Assembly: GCF_021474685.1 (NCBI RefSeq)
Contig: NZ_JAKEIT010000001.1
Span: 1-64,000, forward strand
DNA: 64,000 nucleotides
Source of the DNA: Tetragenococcus halophilus
Lineage (GTDB): Bacteria > Bacillota > Bacilli > Lactobacillales > Enterococcaceae
Reading direction: 5' to 3'
The notes beneath the pieces were generated by a model. It did no database searches, was not told where the DNA came from, and saw only the letters and a list, made by a program, of their open reading frames with translations. Below are positions 33,143 through 42,551 of this stretch, piece by piece; position 1 is the first letter of the stretch; each line of letters begins with the position of its first letter. The position numbers and the translations under genes are program-made.

Positions 33143-33148
33143 CTATTA
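33143..33148 (-). promoter_or_regulatory. -10 element of trmL
   Basis: TATAAT on the minus strand, 42 bases before the gene. The -35 is weak (GTCAAA 18 bases upstream). Confidence 0.45.
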
Positions 33149-33203
33149 TAATAACGCACTTTTTCTTGTTTGACAGCTGAAATAACTCATTTTAAATAAA
33201 GGC

Positions 33204-33318
33204 AAAAAAAAACGTAGCAACTCGGTGTCAAGCACTGCGAGTCGTTACGTTAGTGAAGTTCTTTTCACTAACTTTTATCAGAACAGGACGCTGATAAAAA
33301 CCAATGAAAAGCAACTTG
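33204..33318 (-). ncRNA. Candidate small RNA with three hairpins, unassigned
   Basis: A transcript of about 115 bases is framed by a promoter and a strong terminator. In order it has hairpins CTGATAAAA/TTTTATCAG type (33273-33299, 9 pairs), GTTAGTGAA/TTCACTAAC (33249-33272, 9 pairs), and the terminator stem of 13 pairs (33211-33224 with 33238-33251) followed by nine T residues (33204-33212). The second hairpin and the terminator share three bases, so they could compete. There is no reading frame of note. It could also be the 3' end of the rlmA mRNA. Confidence 0.55.
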
Positions 33319-33323
33319 TTCCT

Positions 33324-33352
33324 AATATAACAAACTAGTTTTGCAAATGCAA
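33324..33352 (-). promoter_or_regulatory. Promoter of the three-hairpin RNA
   Basis: On the minus strand TTGCAT (33347-33352) and TATATT (33324-33329) are separated by 17 bases. It lies 30 bases past the rlmA stop. Confidence 0.65.
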
Positions 33353-33381
33353 TAAATTCAAGTAAAAAAATTCAAATATTT

Positions 33382-34224
33382 TCACTGATTTTTCCCAATT
33401 AACACGTCCAAATCGACTGTTATATTTTTTAGTGGATTTTGCCTTAACTTTTCTTTTTGTTTTTCCGAAACACCCCATTCTAAAGGAGACATTTCTAATA
33501 GAGAATCTTGATTTTCTTCCGATAAAGCAAAACGGTAAGTGAATCTTTTGTAGGCATCTAAAGAAAAAGATTGTTTAAATTTTTCAATTACTTGTTCATT
33601 TGAATAAAATTGTTTCCTATCGTCATCGGGATAAAAAGCTTTTCTTAATTCTTGTAGATAGCCACTTTGCGGCACCACTTTAATGACTTGTCCTCCTTCT
33701 TGCAGTACACGAGCAAACTCACTATAATTTGATGGCGTAAAAATGTTTAAAATGGTGGAAAAAGATTGATCATTAAAAGGCATATTCGTCAAATCAGCTA
33801 CGCACCAAAAAATATCATGCGTATCCTCAGTTGCTAAATAAATAGCTTCTTTAGCGATGTCAAAGCCGATACTTGGTTGAATAGCGGTAGTTTGGGCAAT
33901 TTCTTGTAAAAAGCTGCCTTCTCCGCAACCAACATCTAAAAGTTGTTCATTTTCACAATAGCTAGCTAAAAACTCCAGCAGCGGCTCATACATCCCACTT
34001 TTGATCATCACTCGACGATGTTCAAACATTTTCTTTTGGTATTCTGTTTTTATCTGATGATTTAAAAAATATAAGGTGCCCTTTTTAGAAAGATCAAACT
34101 GATGACCATTGCTACAACGTAGACTTTTTTCCTTTGCTTGCAATCTTTGCTGACAAAGGGGGCATCGAAATAAATTTTTATATTCATGAATAAATTCTTG
34201 ACTTTTTTCTATTTTTTTCTTCAT
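33382..34224 (-). CDS. rlmA: 23S rRNA (guanine-N1)-methyltransferase RlmA family
   Basis: RlmA enzymes methylate N1 of G745 or G748 in 23S rRNA. The 280-residue product has an N-terminal zinc module (RCPLCQQ ... LRCSNGHQFD) followed by a class I SAM domain with LLDVGCGEGSFLQE near residue 97. Gram-positive members are usually the G748 type, linked to macrolide/tylosin response; which site applies here is inferred only. Confidence 0.88.
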   Translation of the reverse strand: MKKKIEKSQEFIHEYKNLFRCPLCQQRLQAKEKSLRCSNGHQFDLSKKGTLYFLNHQIKTEYQKKMFEHRRVMIKSGMYEPLLEFLASYCENEQLLDVGCGEGSFLQEIAQTTAIQPSIGFDIAKEAIYLATEDTHDIFWCVADLTNMPFNDQSFSTILNIFTPSNYSEFARVLQEGGQVIKVVPQSGYLQELRKAFYPDDDRKQFYSNEQVIEKFKQSFSLDAYKRFTYRFALSEENQDSLLEMSPLEWGVSEKQKEKLRQNPLKNITVDLDVLIGKNQ

Positions 34225-34305
34225 GATCTTCTCCTTATCCCCAATACTTTAGCATAATTTCATGATAGAATGCTAGATAGACAATAAAATAAAAGGGAGA
34301 ATTAT

Positions 34306-34944
34306 ATGTTAATAAAGGAATTCTGTGCAGAAAATTATACAAACATTCCAGCAGCTATCGCAAATGGGGCTAAACGGATCGAACTTTGTGATAATCTTAG
34401 TGTTGGTGGTACTACGCCAAGTACAGGGGTTATTGAAGAAAGTTTTGCTTACGCCAGTGAGAAAGATGTCCCTCTTGTCACAATGATTCGTCCACGAGCT
34501 GGTGATTTTATCTATAATGACATTGAACTAAAAATTATGGAAACTGATTTGATTGAAGCTAAAAAATTAGGCATAGACGGTATTGTTTTAGGGTGTCTAA
34601 CTCCCAATAATTGGCTGGATGAAGAAGCCTTAGATCGGTTAATAGAGGCTGCTACAGGCTTACAAATCACCTTCCATATGGCATTTGATCAGATAGCAAA
34701 AGATCGTCAATATGAAGCCATCGATTGGCTAAGTGAGCGTGGTATTACTCGTATCCTAACACATGGCGGTCCAAGTGATACAGCAATCACTGAAAATATA
34801 AATCATCTGACGGATTTAAATAATTATGCCGGCGATCGTATAACAATCTTACCCGGCGGAGGGATCACCTCAGAAAATGTCGAAGAAATTGTTAACCAGA
34901 TAGGTGTAAATGAAGCACACGGAACAAAAATTGTTCCTTTTTAA
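34306..34944 (+). CDS. cutC: CutC family protein
   Basis: The 212-residue TIM-barrel protein has the family pattern (KRIELCDNLSVGGTTPS, MIRPRAGDFIYND, FHMAFDQ, RILTHGG, ILPGGGITSENV). CutC has been linked to copper homeostasis, though a direct role is debated. It is a single gene, convergent with mgtE. Confidence 0.9.
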   Translation: MLIKEFCAENYTNIPAAIANGAKRIELCDNLSVGGTTPSTGVIEESFAYASEKDVPLVTMIRPRAGDFIYNDIELKIMETDLIEAKKLGIDGIVLGCLTPNNWLDEEALDRLIEAATGLQITFHMAFDQIAKDRQYEAIDWLSERGITRILTHGGPSDTAITENINHLTDLNNYAGDRITILPGGGITSENVEEIVNQIGVNEAHGTKIVPF

Positions 34945-35000
34945 ATTTATAATAAAACAGCAAAAAGACTTTAAAGCCTTTTTGCTGTTTTATTATAAAT
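34944..35000. terminator. Bidirectional terminator between cutC and mgtE
   Basis: A very long stem (about 24 pairs; the core is ACAGCAAAAAG with CTTTTTGCTGT) with A and T runs at both ends lies between the convergent genes. Confidence 0.9.
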
Positions 35001-35008
35001 TTTTATCT

Positions 35009-36382
35009 TTACCCAATGAAATAACTCATAAATAGACTCGCGATATTAAAGTAGATTAAAACACTCGTTAAATCACTCAAAGTAGTAATAAAGGGACCGC
35101 TAGCGACCGCTGGGTCAAAACCTAGTTTATCCATAAACATAGGAATCAAGCTTCCCGCCAAATTAGCTACCGTTATCGCACACATCATTGCCATGCCAAT
35201 AACAAAGCCTAGTATCGGATTGCCTTTCCAAATCCACACAATAACTAAAATCGTTAATCCAGTGATAAAACCTGTTACAAGCCCTGTCAAAACCTCGCCA
35301 AGTATCGTTTGCAAATAACTTTTTGCTTTATTATCATTAAAAGCTAGCCTTCTTACCGCCACAGCAAGAGACTGTGTACCAGCATTACCTGCTGTTCCTG
35401 TAATTAATGTAATAAACGCAGCTAAAATACTAGCTTCACTGACCAGTGCTTCATAGTGGTTGATCAAACTCGCAGTTGCCATACCTAAAAAAAGCAAGGT
35501 GATCAACCAAGGCAAGCGTTTGCTAGCTGCTTTCACAGGGTTTTCATGAACTTCTTCCACATTGACCCCAGCTAAACCGGAATAATCACTAGCTGCCTCA
35601 TCATCGATAACATCGATGATGTCATCAACAGTAACAATTCCCAAAAGATGATCTTCATAATCAGTAACTGGCAAAGCAAGAAAATCATAATCACGAAATG
35701 TTTGGGCAACATCTTCCTGATCGTCACCCACATGGACCGAAATGACCCGATCATTTAAAATATCAGCCACCATTTCGTCATCATCACTTACAAGCAGATC
35801 TCTTAACGAGATAACCCCCACCAGTTGATTATCTTGGTCTACAACATAGGTATAATAAATTGTTTCTGCAGCTTTTGCGACTTTTTTTAATACATACATC
35901 GCTGAACGTACAGTTTGATTAGCCACGATCGAGACAAATTCTGTGGTCATTATCGCACCAGCAGTCTCATCTTCATAGTGTAGAAGTTCTTTGATCTCTG
36001 AAGCATCTTCTTCATCCATCAAACTTAAATATTTACCCATCTGTTTTTTATCCAAGGTATTCAACAAATCTACCGCATTGTCTGTATACATTTGCGATAA
36101 CATCTCACTTGCGTAATTTGCGCGCATTTCACCTAGATAGTCTTTTATATTTTCGTTATCTTCTTCTAGGGCGTCAAACATATCGGCTAGTTCTTTAGGT
36201 GACAGATAGGCATATACAAGCTGACGTTGCTTTTTTTCTAAGGTTTGGTAGAACTGACTTTGTTCATAAATATGCATCTCTAGGAAGTTTTCACGAAAAT
36301 CCTGTAAATGGTTTTCCTTTAAATCCTCCCTTAATTGAGCAAAACGTTCTTCCAATTCTTGTGTTTCATCCAATCTTGTCAC
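35009..36382 (-). CDS. mgtE: Magnesium transporter MgtE
   Basis: MgtE is a Mg2+ channel gated by cytoplasmic Mg2+. The 457-residue product has the N-terminal MgtE domain (LSPKELADMFDALEEDN), two CBS domains (about residues 135-250) and five C-terminal membrane helices with TGTAGNAGTQSLAVAVRRLAF and the conserved AVASGPFITTLSDL that forms the ion site. It starts with GTG overlapping the stop codon of the pseudouridine synthase (GTGA), so it is coupled to the relQ-nadK-rluD operon. Confidence 0.95.
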   Translation of the reverse strand: MTRLDETQELEERFAQLREDLKENHLQDFRENFLEMHIYEQSQFYQTLEKKQRQLVYAYLSPKELADMFDALEEDNENIKDYLGEMRANYASEMLSQMYTDNAVDLLNTLDKKQMGKYLSLMDEEDASEIKELLHYEDETAGAIMTTEFVSIVANQTVRSAMYVLKKVAKAAETIYYTYVVDQDNQLVGVISLRDLLVSDDDEMVADILNDRVISVHVGDDQEDVAQTFRDYDFLALPVTDYEDHLLGIVTVDDIIDVIDDEAASDYSGLAGVNVEEVHENPVKAASKRLPWLITLLFLGMATASLINHYEALVSEASILAAFITLITGTAGNAGTQSLAVAVRRLAFNDNKAKSYLQTILGEVLTGLVTGFITGLTILVIVWIWKGNPILGFVIGMAMMCAITVANLAGSLIPMFMDKLGFDPAVASGPFITTLSDLTSVLIYFNIASLFMSYFIG

Positions 36383-37281
36383 CTCATTTCAATCATTTGC
36401 GCAAGCTTTCTCATATCATATGGTAATTCCTGTCTAAAATAAAGCTTTTCTTTAGTAAAAGGATGGATAAATTCCAATTCTGCGCAATGTAGAGCCTGTC
36501 TTTGTATACTGTCAGTCATTATGCCATTGTACAGATCATCGCCTACTAGCGGAAAACCAATAGCAGAAAAATGAACACGAATCTGATGTGTTCTTCCAGT
36601 GTGGAGTTGAATATCAACTACGGCAAATTCCTCGTTGTGTTGCTTAAGCCAATACTCGGTTTCTGCTGGCTTACCATTAAAGCCAGTCTGCCTTTTAATA
36701 ATCGAACTTGGATCTCGTAAAATCGGCAGCTTTATTAAGTCGTGTGATTCAAGCGCGGGTAGATTACCAGAAATAATTGCTTGATATTTTTTGTGCAGTT
36801 TTTTATTATATAGTTCCTTATCTAATAAAGCATGGGCAAAGCCGTGTCTAGCAAACAACATCAAACCTGATGTGTCTTTGTCCAAACGAGTAACAACATG
36901 GATCACTTGATCTTTATATCCTTGTTTTTGATAATAAGCTTTCACACGATTAGCCATGGTCCCATTAGGATGATACTGTGCCGGGATTGAAGGAATCCCC
37001 GCAGGTTTATTCACTACGAGTAGATGCTCATCTTCGTAAACAATAGCAATCGGTGTATCATCTGGCGATAAACTTTCATGACTACCTTCATCCGGGATAA
37101 TCACTCTTATCTTATCTTCTGTCTTTAATGGGTATAATACATTTTCTACTCGTTCATTAACAAAAATCTTGCCACCTTGAAATTTGATCTTTGCAAGCAA
37201 TCCTTTCGAGATTCCTTGTTCTTTTAGAAAAAATTTGACTTGTTGTGACTCTTTTTTCTGATAGACATAACAAAATTCCAT
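36379..37281 (-). CDS. RluD-family pseudouridine synthase
   Basis: The 300-residue protein converts uridine to pseudouridine in RNA. Motifs: HVVTRLDKDTSGLMLFAR with catalytic Asp near residue 142, then LHTGRTHQIRVHFSAIGFPLVGD. An S4-like N-terminal part is visible (ISKGLLAKIKFQGGKIFVNERV). The ATG at 37281 is preferred to an upstream frame extending into nadK. The gene order relQ-nadK-rluD-like matches Bacillus yjbMNO; the RNA site is not known. Confidence 0.9.
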   Translation of the reverse strand: MEFCYVYQKKESQQVKFFLKEQGISKGLLAKIKFQGGKIFVNERVENVLYPLKTEDKIRVIIPDEGSHESLSPDDTPIAIVYEDEHLLVVNKPAGIPSIPAQYHPNGTMANRVKAYYQKQGYKDQVIHVVTRLDKDTSGLMLFARHGFAHALLDKELYNKKLHKKYQAIISGNLPALESHDLIKLPILRDPSSIIKRQTGFNGKPAETEYWLKQHNEEFAVVDIQLHTGRTHQIRVHFSAIGFPLVGDDLYNGIMTDSIQRQALHCAELEFIHPFTKEKLYFRQELPYDMRKLAQMIEMR

Positions 37282-37286
37282 ACGAT

Positions 37287-38096
37287 TTACACTTCTCCAA
37301 TAAATGCATCTTTTACACGTCGCCAAAAATGCATATGACGATAAGAGGCAAAGTGAATACGTTCATCTGCAATTTTAAATGAGATCCATTCAATATCATC
37401 ATGCTGGATCGTTGCCCGATCGATGGTTACCATATAATCTGAGCTTTCTTCTAAACTAATGGTCAGCCACTCGCTATCTGAAATAATGATCGGTGAACCT
37501 AATGTTCGAAATACCCGATTATTTAAAGAAGCTATTTCTGCTAACTGAAAAGCATTGATTCTAGGATGTAATACAGCGCCTCCGACACTTTTATTATAGG
37601 CGGTGGAACCCGTAGGCGTGGAAACCGAAAGTCCATCTCCGCGAAAACGTTCAAATAACTCATCTTTAATATATACATCAGCCACCATTGTTCTAGTCGC
37701 CCGTTTCATCGTCGCTTCATTTAACGCCAAAAAACGTTTGGGAGTTTTTTGATAGCGATATTTCACCTGTAAATCCAATAAAGGATAACTGATCGAAGGT
37801 TCTTGTTTATTGGATAAATTAGACACCAACTCTTCCAACTCAAAATCTCGCCAGTCTGTATAAAACCCCAGATGACCTGTATGCACCCCTAAAAAACGTA
37901 TTTGATCAAGTTTATGTTCAAATTCATGAAAGGCAGAAAGGAAGGTACCATCGCCTCCAATAGAAATAACGATATCCGGGTTGTTTTGATCAATAGTATA
38001 ATTTGCCTTCTTTAAAAGGGAAACCAATTTTTTTTTGGCAATAGAAGATGCTTCTTGTTTATTTTGAATAATTGCTACTTTTCCATCAGTCATCAT
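37287..38096 (-). CDS. nadK: NAD kinase
   Basis: NadK phosphorylates NAD to NADP. The 269-residue product has the catalytic ISIGGDGTFLSAFHE, LALNEATMKR and the STPTGSTAYNKS motif. It overlaps the relQ stop by 11 bases and is followed 5 bases later by the rluD-like gene, so the three form one operon. Confidence 0.96.
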   Translation of the reverse strand: MMTDGKVAIIQNKQEASSIAKKKLVSLLKKANYTIDQNNPDIVISIGGDGTFLSAFHEFEHKLDQIRFLGVHTGHLGFYTDWRDFELEELVSNLSNKQEPSISYPLLDLQVKYRYQKTPKRFLALNEATMKRATRTMVADVYIKDELFERFRGDGLSVSTPTGSTAYNKSVGGAVLHPRINAFQLAEIASLNNRVFRTLGSPIIISDSEWLTISLEESSDYMVTIDRATIQHDDIEWISFKIADERIHFASYRHMHFWRRVKDAFIGEV

Positions 38097-38760
38097 ACAT
38101 CTCCTTTCTGGCTTTCTCTCTAGAGTCTACTGCATGTTCTACTCTTTTACCATGCGAAAAAAGATGCTGCGCTTCTTGAATTTCTTCACGAATGCTTGAC
38201 ATTTCTTCATCTAACCGATAAGCTGCTTCAGCCGCACGTATCAACCGATTACTTATTTCTTCTGGAAAATCACCTTGATATTTATAATTTAAAGAATGTT
38301 CAATCGTTGCCCAAAAATTCATCGCTAGCGTACGTATCTGAATCTCAACTAAAAGGTTACGTGGACCATCCACTAATTGTATAGGATATTCGATCACTAA
38401 GTGATAAGAACGGTAACCACTCTGCTTACTGTTAGTCACATAATCTCTTTCCACAATAACTTTCATGTCTTTACGACTACGTAAAATTTTTACTACTTCA
38501 TAAATATCTTCTACAAACTGACACATAATTCTTAAACCTGCAATATCTGACATTTCACTTTCTAATCGTTCAAAAGGAATATTTCGTAACTTTGATTTAG
38601 CTAAAATACTATCCACAGGTTTTACACGTCCGGTGACAAATTCAATAGGAATGTGCTCATTTTTTTCGCGAAATTCTTTACGAATACCACGTAACTTAAC
38701 TTTAAGTTCAGTAACAACCTGTTCGTAAGGAGCTAATATACTTTCCCAATTTTTTTCCAT
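38086..38760 (-). CDS. relQ: Small alarmone synthetase RelQ
   Basis: RelQ makes (p)ppGpp from ATP and GDP/GTP without a hydrolase domain. The 224-residue product has the synthetase motifs (KLRNIPFERLESEMSDIAGLR, SGYRSYHLVIEYP, and VEIQIRTLAMNFWATIEHSLNYK). It heads the operon with nadK. Confidence 0.94.
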   Translation of the reverse strand: MEKNWESILAPYEQVVTELKVKLRGIRKEFREKNEHIPIEFVTGRVKPVDSILAKSKLRNIPFERLESEMSDIAGLRIMCQFVEDIYEVVKILRSRKDMKVIVERDYVTNSKQSGYRSYHLVIEYPIQLVDGPRNLLVEIQIRTLAMNFWATIEHSLNYKYQGDFPEEISNRLIRAAEAAYRLDEEMSSIREEIQEAQHLFSHGKRVEHAVDSREKARKEMYDD

Positions 38761-38915
38761 TTACGATCCCTCATTTCCAAGCGAACATCCATTTACCATT
38801 CTATCATAATTGATAAAAAAGCTTTACTATCTTTTTAATACTAAATTTCATTTTAGCTTAAAACATTGACGGATAACAATTTTTTTTGTACAAAGAAGTA
38901 AAGGGGCGAAATGTT

Positions 38916-39491
38916 ATGAGTCAACAAAACGAAATTGAATTCAAAACTTTATTAACAAAAGATGATTATAAACGGATTGTTCAATATTATCAATTACAAG
39001 GCGCAGATTTTCATACACAAAAAAATTGCTATTTTGATACATTTGATCAAAAATTAGCAATGAATCATTGTGGTCTTCGAATACGTCAATTTGCCACTTA
39101 TGGAGAACTTACATTAAAAACACCAGCAAAAGTCGGCTTACTTGAAACAACGGATCAACTAAATATTGAACAGACAGAACAATTGATCGATCAACAAAAA
39201 ATCTTAACAAATGGCCATGTGGCAGATAAATTAGCTGAGTATTCTATCACAGCCAAAGACTTAATTTTATTTGCTGAGTTAACAACAAAACGTGCAGAAT
39301 TTTCGATTGAAGAAGGCTTATTAGCACTTGATGAAAGCTGGTATGCTGACCAGCATGACTATGAATTAGAATTAGAAGTCGAAAATTCCGAAAAAGGAAA
39401 ACAGGATTTTGAAAAGTTGTTAGATAAGTTTGATATTACTTATAGACCTGCTAAAAATAAAATCGAACGCGCTGCTTATGCACAACAATGA
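38916..39491 (+). CDS. CYTH domain protein (YjbK type)
   Basis: CYTH proteins bind triphosphates and hydrolyse polyphosphate-type substrates in a tunnel fold. The 191-residue product starts MSQQNEIEFKTLL with the N-terminal ExExK-like motif (EIEFK) and has Arg/Lys/Glu-rich strands (GLRIRQF, ELTLKTPA, ELELEVEN). The ATG at 38916 lies downstream of AAAGGGG. It is divergent from relQ, as in Bacillus (yjbK/yjbM region), which hints at a link with nucleotide signalling. Confidence 0.85.
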   Translation: MSQQNEIEFKTLLTKDDYKRIVQYYQLQGADFHTQKNCYFDTFDQKLAMNHCGLRIRQFATYGELTLKTPAKVGLLETTDQLNIEQTEQLIDQQKILTNGHVADKLAEYSITAKDLILFAELTTKRAEFSIEEGLLALDESWYADQHDYELELEVENSEKGKQDFEKLLDKFDITYRPAKNKIERAAYAQQ

Positions 39492-39517
39492 TTATCGATC
39501 TCTAAAACAAACAATGT

Positions 39518-39565
39518 AAATAAAAGTGAGTCAATAACTTCCTAGCTATCGGCTCACTTTTATTT
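39518..39565. terminator. Bidirectional terminator between the CYTH gene and pepF
   Basis: AAATAAAAGTGAG pairs with CTCACTTTTATTT across a 22-base loop. Confidence 0.8.
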
Positions 39566-39566
39566 A

Positions 39567-41384
39567 TTATTTTTCTAATTCATCAACGAGTAGTTCTAAC
39601 TCATTTAATCGCTCTTCAAAAACATGCATCGCATCTTCTAAATAATCCGACTTTGTCATGTCCACGCCAGCTTTTTTCATCACTTCAATAGGATAATCAC
39701 TATCTCCGGATTTTAGATAGGTCAGATAGCGACCTAAAGCACTTGAGTCTTCTGATAAGATTTTTTGAGATAAAGCAGAGGCAGCAGAAAAACCTGTCGC
39801 ATATTGGAACACATAGTAATTATAGTAAAAATGAGGAATACGCGACCATTCAAGGTGTATTTCTGGATCATCTTCCATTTCATCACCGTAATATCGTTTG
39901 TTCAACTCGCCATAATGCTCATTTAAGAACTCACTTGTTAACGGTGTGCCTTTAGCGTCTTCAGTGTGCATAAAATGCTCAAACTCCGCAAATTGTGTTT
40001 GACGGAAGACTGTACCTTTAAAACCGTCTAAATAGTGATTTAATACATATGCGCGAACGCGTGGGTTATCTTCTGTTTTCAAAAGATGCTCAGTCAAGAT
40101 ATTTTCATTTGTCGTTGAAGCAATCTCTGCTAAGAAAATTGAATAATCACCATATACATAAGGTTGGTTATTTTGGGTAAAGTAACTATGAACACTGTGT
40201 CCCATTTCATGTACCAAAGTAAATAAATGATCTAGTGTATCATGCCAATTTAATAAAATATAAGGGTTGGTATCATAAGTACCTGATGAATAAGCACCGC
40301 TACGTTTTCCTTGATTTTCTACCACATCGATCCAACGTTCATCAAAGGCCTTTTTCACGACACTTAAATACTCTTCTCCCATAGGAGCTAGTGCTTCAAA
40401 TGCCTTATCTACTGCTTGATCATAAGTAAAACTGATAGGAGCTTCACCTAAAAGCGGCGTATAAACATCATACATATGCAATTTTTCCACTTGCAATAGA
40501 CGCTTCCTAAGCCCCATATAGCGATGAAGAAGGCTTAAATTCTTATTGACCACCTCTACTAAATTATCATAAACACTTTCTGGAATATGGTTGCTTGATA
40601 AAGCAGCTTCTCTAGCTGAACGATAATTACGTACTTTGGCTTGATAGTTATGTGTTTTAATATGTGAATTTAATGTAGAAGCAAGGGTGTTAGCAAACTG
40701 CTTGTATACACTATATAGACCTTTAAAAGCATTCTCACGCACTAAACGATCAGTGCTTTCCATTAATTGTCCATAAACACCGTGAGAAAGCTGTACTTTT
40801 TCTCCATTTTCATCATCAATGACAGGAAAAACGAAGTCAGCATTGTTCATAATAGAAAAAGTGTTACTAGAAGCGCCAAAAATCTCTCCAGCACCTGCTA
40901 ATAAAGCTTCTTGTTCTTTTGGCAAAACGTGCGCACGATTAGCTACGATTTGGTCGACAAAATGCCGATAAATTTCAAGTTTTGGTTCCTCTTTAAAATA
41001 CTGCCAAATCCTTTCATCACTTAACGATAATAATTCGGGTTCAAAAAAAGATAACTTTTCATCTGCTTGTGTTACTAAAGACTCTGCTCTAGAATTAAGC
41101 GCTTGGTAAGTTGTATTTGAAGTATCTTGGTCATTTTTTAAATGGCTATAAACATAGACAGTTTCTAATTGACGCGAAACCTCTAATAAATATTCAAGTG
41201 CAGCTAAAAATGCTTGTGGACCATCTCCTAGCGTTCCTCTGTAGGAATCGGCATACTGCAGTTTTTCTTCTAGCGCACTAAAAGCTTTTTCAAATGCTTG
41301 GTCATCTTTAAAGATTTTTGTTAAATCCCAAGTCAAATTTTTGGCTACTTCGTCTCGCTTAGGTAATTTTTTAGCTTCTGACAT
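39567..41384 (-). CDS. pepF: Oligoendopeptidase F
   Basis: PepF is a cytoplasmic zinc metallopeptidase that cuts oligopeptides. The 605-residue product is typical of M3B enzymes, with the zinc motif LVHEMGHSVHSYF near residue 388 and the downstream Glu in IASTTNE. It is the last gene of the conserved spxA-mecA-coiA-pepF order. Confidence 0.95.
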   Translation of the reverse strand: MSEAKKLPKRDEVAKNLTWDLTKIFKDDQAFEKAFSALEEKLQYADSYRGTLGDGPQAFLAALEYLLEVSRQLETVYVYSHLKNDQDTSNTTYQALNSRAESLVTQADEKLSFFEPELLSLSDERIWQYFKEEPKLEIYRHFVDQIVANRAHVLPKEQEALLAGAGEIFGASSNTFSIMNNADFVFPVIDDENGEKVQLSHGVYGQLMESTDRLVRENAFKGLYSVYKQFANTLASTLNSHIKTHNYQAKVRNYRSAREAALSSNHIPESVYDNLVEVVNKNLSLLHRYMGLRKRLLQVEKLHMYDVYTPLLGEAPISFTYDQAVDKAFEALAPMGEEYLSVVKKAFDERWIDVVENQGKRSGAYSSGTYDTNPYILLNWHDTLDHLFTLVHEMGHSVHSYFTQNNQPYVYGDYSIFLAEIASTTNENILTEHLLKTEDNPRVRAYVLNHYLDGFKGTVFRQTQFAEFEHFMHTEDAKGTPLTSEFLNEHYGELNKRYYGDEMEDDPEIHLEWSRIPHFYYNYYVFQYATGFSAASALSQKILSEDSSALGRYLTYLKSGDSDYPIEVMKKAGVDMTKSDYLEDAMHVFEERLNELELLVDELEK

Positions 41385-41472
41385 TTCATCTTCTCCTTTA
41401 CTATACAGGTAAAAAATTATTTACCTTTCATGATACAAGTTTATCATAACTTTTTGCAGCTGCAAAAAGCCT

Positions 41473-42441
41473 CTATCCATTTCCTGCTAACTTCTGACAC
41501 TCTATATAAACCGCTTGTAGGATCGTTTTTTGAGAAACAAGAGGATATAACCAAGAATGTTCCAAATACTTTATTTTTTTCAACCATTGCAAAAAAGAGC
41601 TAGTTTTTAAATAACAGAAACGTAAAAATAATAACTCATCTTCAAAGAAAAACTGATAGCAACTCGATTGATAGCACCAATCCGGTAAATCTTGAAAAGA
41701 TCCGCCCATCATATATAATTTTTCTTGTAGCCGAACAGTCCTCACCTGTTTTTGCCCTAGTTTTTTATAGATAAATAAACGATACGCTTCAGGTTTCCAA
41801 ACTAAAGGTGGTTGTTTAGGAGGCAGTATCTTAAATAACTTAAAAAGCGATAAGTCATGCATTCTCCATTTTTTTAAGTGATAAAAAAATCCCCACTGGT
41901 AGTGCCAACGGATATGATATAATAACCAGATTTCTTTGCGATTTGCTTTACATAACCATAGATAAAAGCCACTTCTTGGATGGTAGTAGCTAGCTGCCTT
42001 TTGTAAGTTACCAAATTTATTTTTAGGACTCAACTTTTCACCTAACAGCCACCAAGGTAAATAACCGTGGGCTAAGTAATTTCGAGTTCGTTCTAGATAA
42101 CGTTCAATCGCTAGCATTGAACACTGCACTTCTATCGCAATATTTTGATATAAGATATCAGGTCGTTGCTGTAATTCAGGTAGATATGCCTCTAGTTGCC
42201 CACTTTTTGACCACTCTTTTAAAAAATCTTTACATGCTAAATGTTCATAAGTCTCACTTTCACTAAAACTGTTACAATTTGTATTAGAATAGTGAGCAAA
42301 ATGAGATAATTTTACTTTACCTTGTTTATAAAAGACCGGTTCTTGACAACTAGGGCAAAATAGTAAATCCCTACCCTCTATTTTAGGATTATAGTTTCGA
42401 GCATCGATACGTCTCTTTGTTTTAGAATTTGCAATAAGCAT
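41473..42441 (-). CDS. coiA: Competence protein CoiA
   Basis: CoiA is needed for recombination of DNA taken up in transformation in streptococci and other Firmicutes. The 322-residue product has an N-terminal zinc-ribbon-like part (FCPSCQEPVFYKQG), then a nuclease-like core (RPDILYQNIAIEVQCS), which is the PD-(D/E)xK pattern. Length is close to the family's. It follows mecA and precedes pepF. Its presence does not prove natural competence. Confidence 0.92.
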   Translation of the reverse strand: MLIANSKTKRRIDARNYNPKIEGRDLLFCPSCQEPVFYKQGKVKLSHFAHYSNTNCNSFSESETYEHLACKDFLKEWSKSGQLEAYLPELQQRPDILYQNIAIEVQCSMLAIERYLERTRNYLAHGYLPWWLLGEKLSPKNKFGNLQKAASYYHPRSGFYLWLCKANRKEIWLLYHIRWHYQWGFFYHLKKWRMHDLSLFKLFKILPPKQPPLVWKPEAYRLFIYKKLGQKQVRTVRLQEKLYMMGGSFQDLPDWCYQSSCYQFFFEDELLFLRFCYLKTSSFLQWLKKIKYLEHSWLYPLVSQKTILQAVYIECQKLAGNG

Positions 42442-42502
42442 ACAATATTTCCTCCTTTAAAAGAAAATACGTATTTTTTTGCAAAAACTTTTACATAAAA
42501 AT

Positions 42503-42536
42503 AAAAAAAGACGAAAAATAGTTTTATTTTTCGCCC
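42503..42536 (-). terminator. Terminator after mecA
   Basis: GCGAAAAAT pairs with ATTTTTCGT on the minus strand and is followed by seven T residues. Confidence 0.8.
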
Positions 42537-42551
42537 AAATACACTTTCAAC

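Noticed and set aside
33211-33251. Similarity of the terminator stem to the 3' end of a tracrRNA (CACCGAG)
   Set aside because: Only seven bases match, there is no repeat-complementary region, and no cas gene or CRISPR repeat is in the window.
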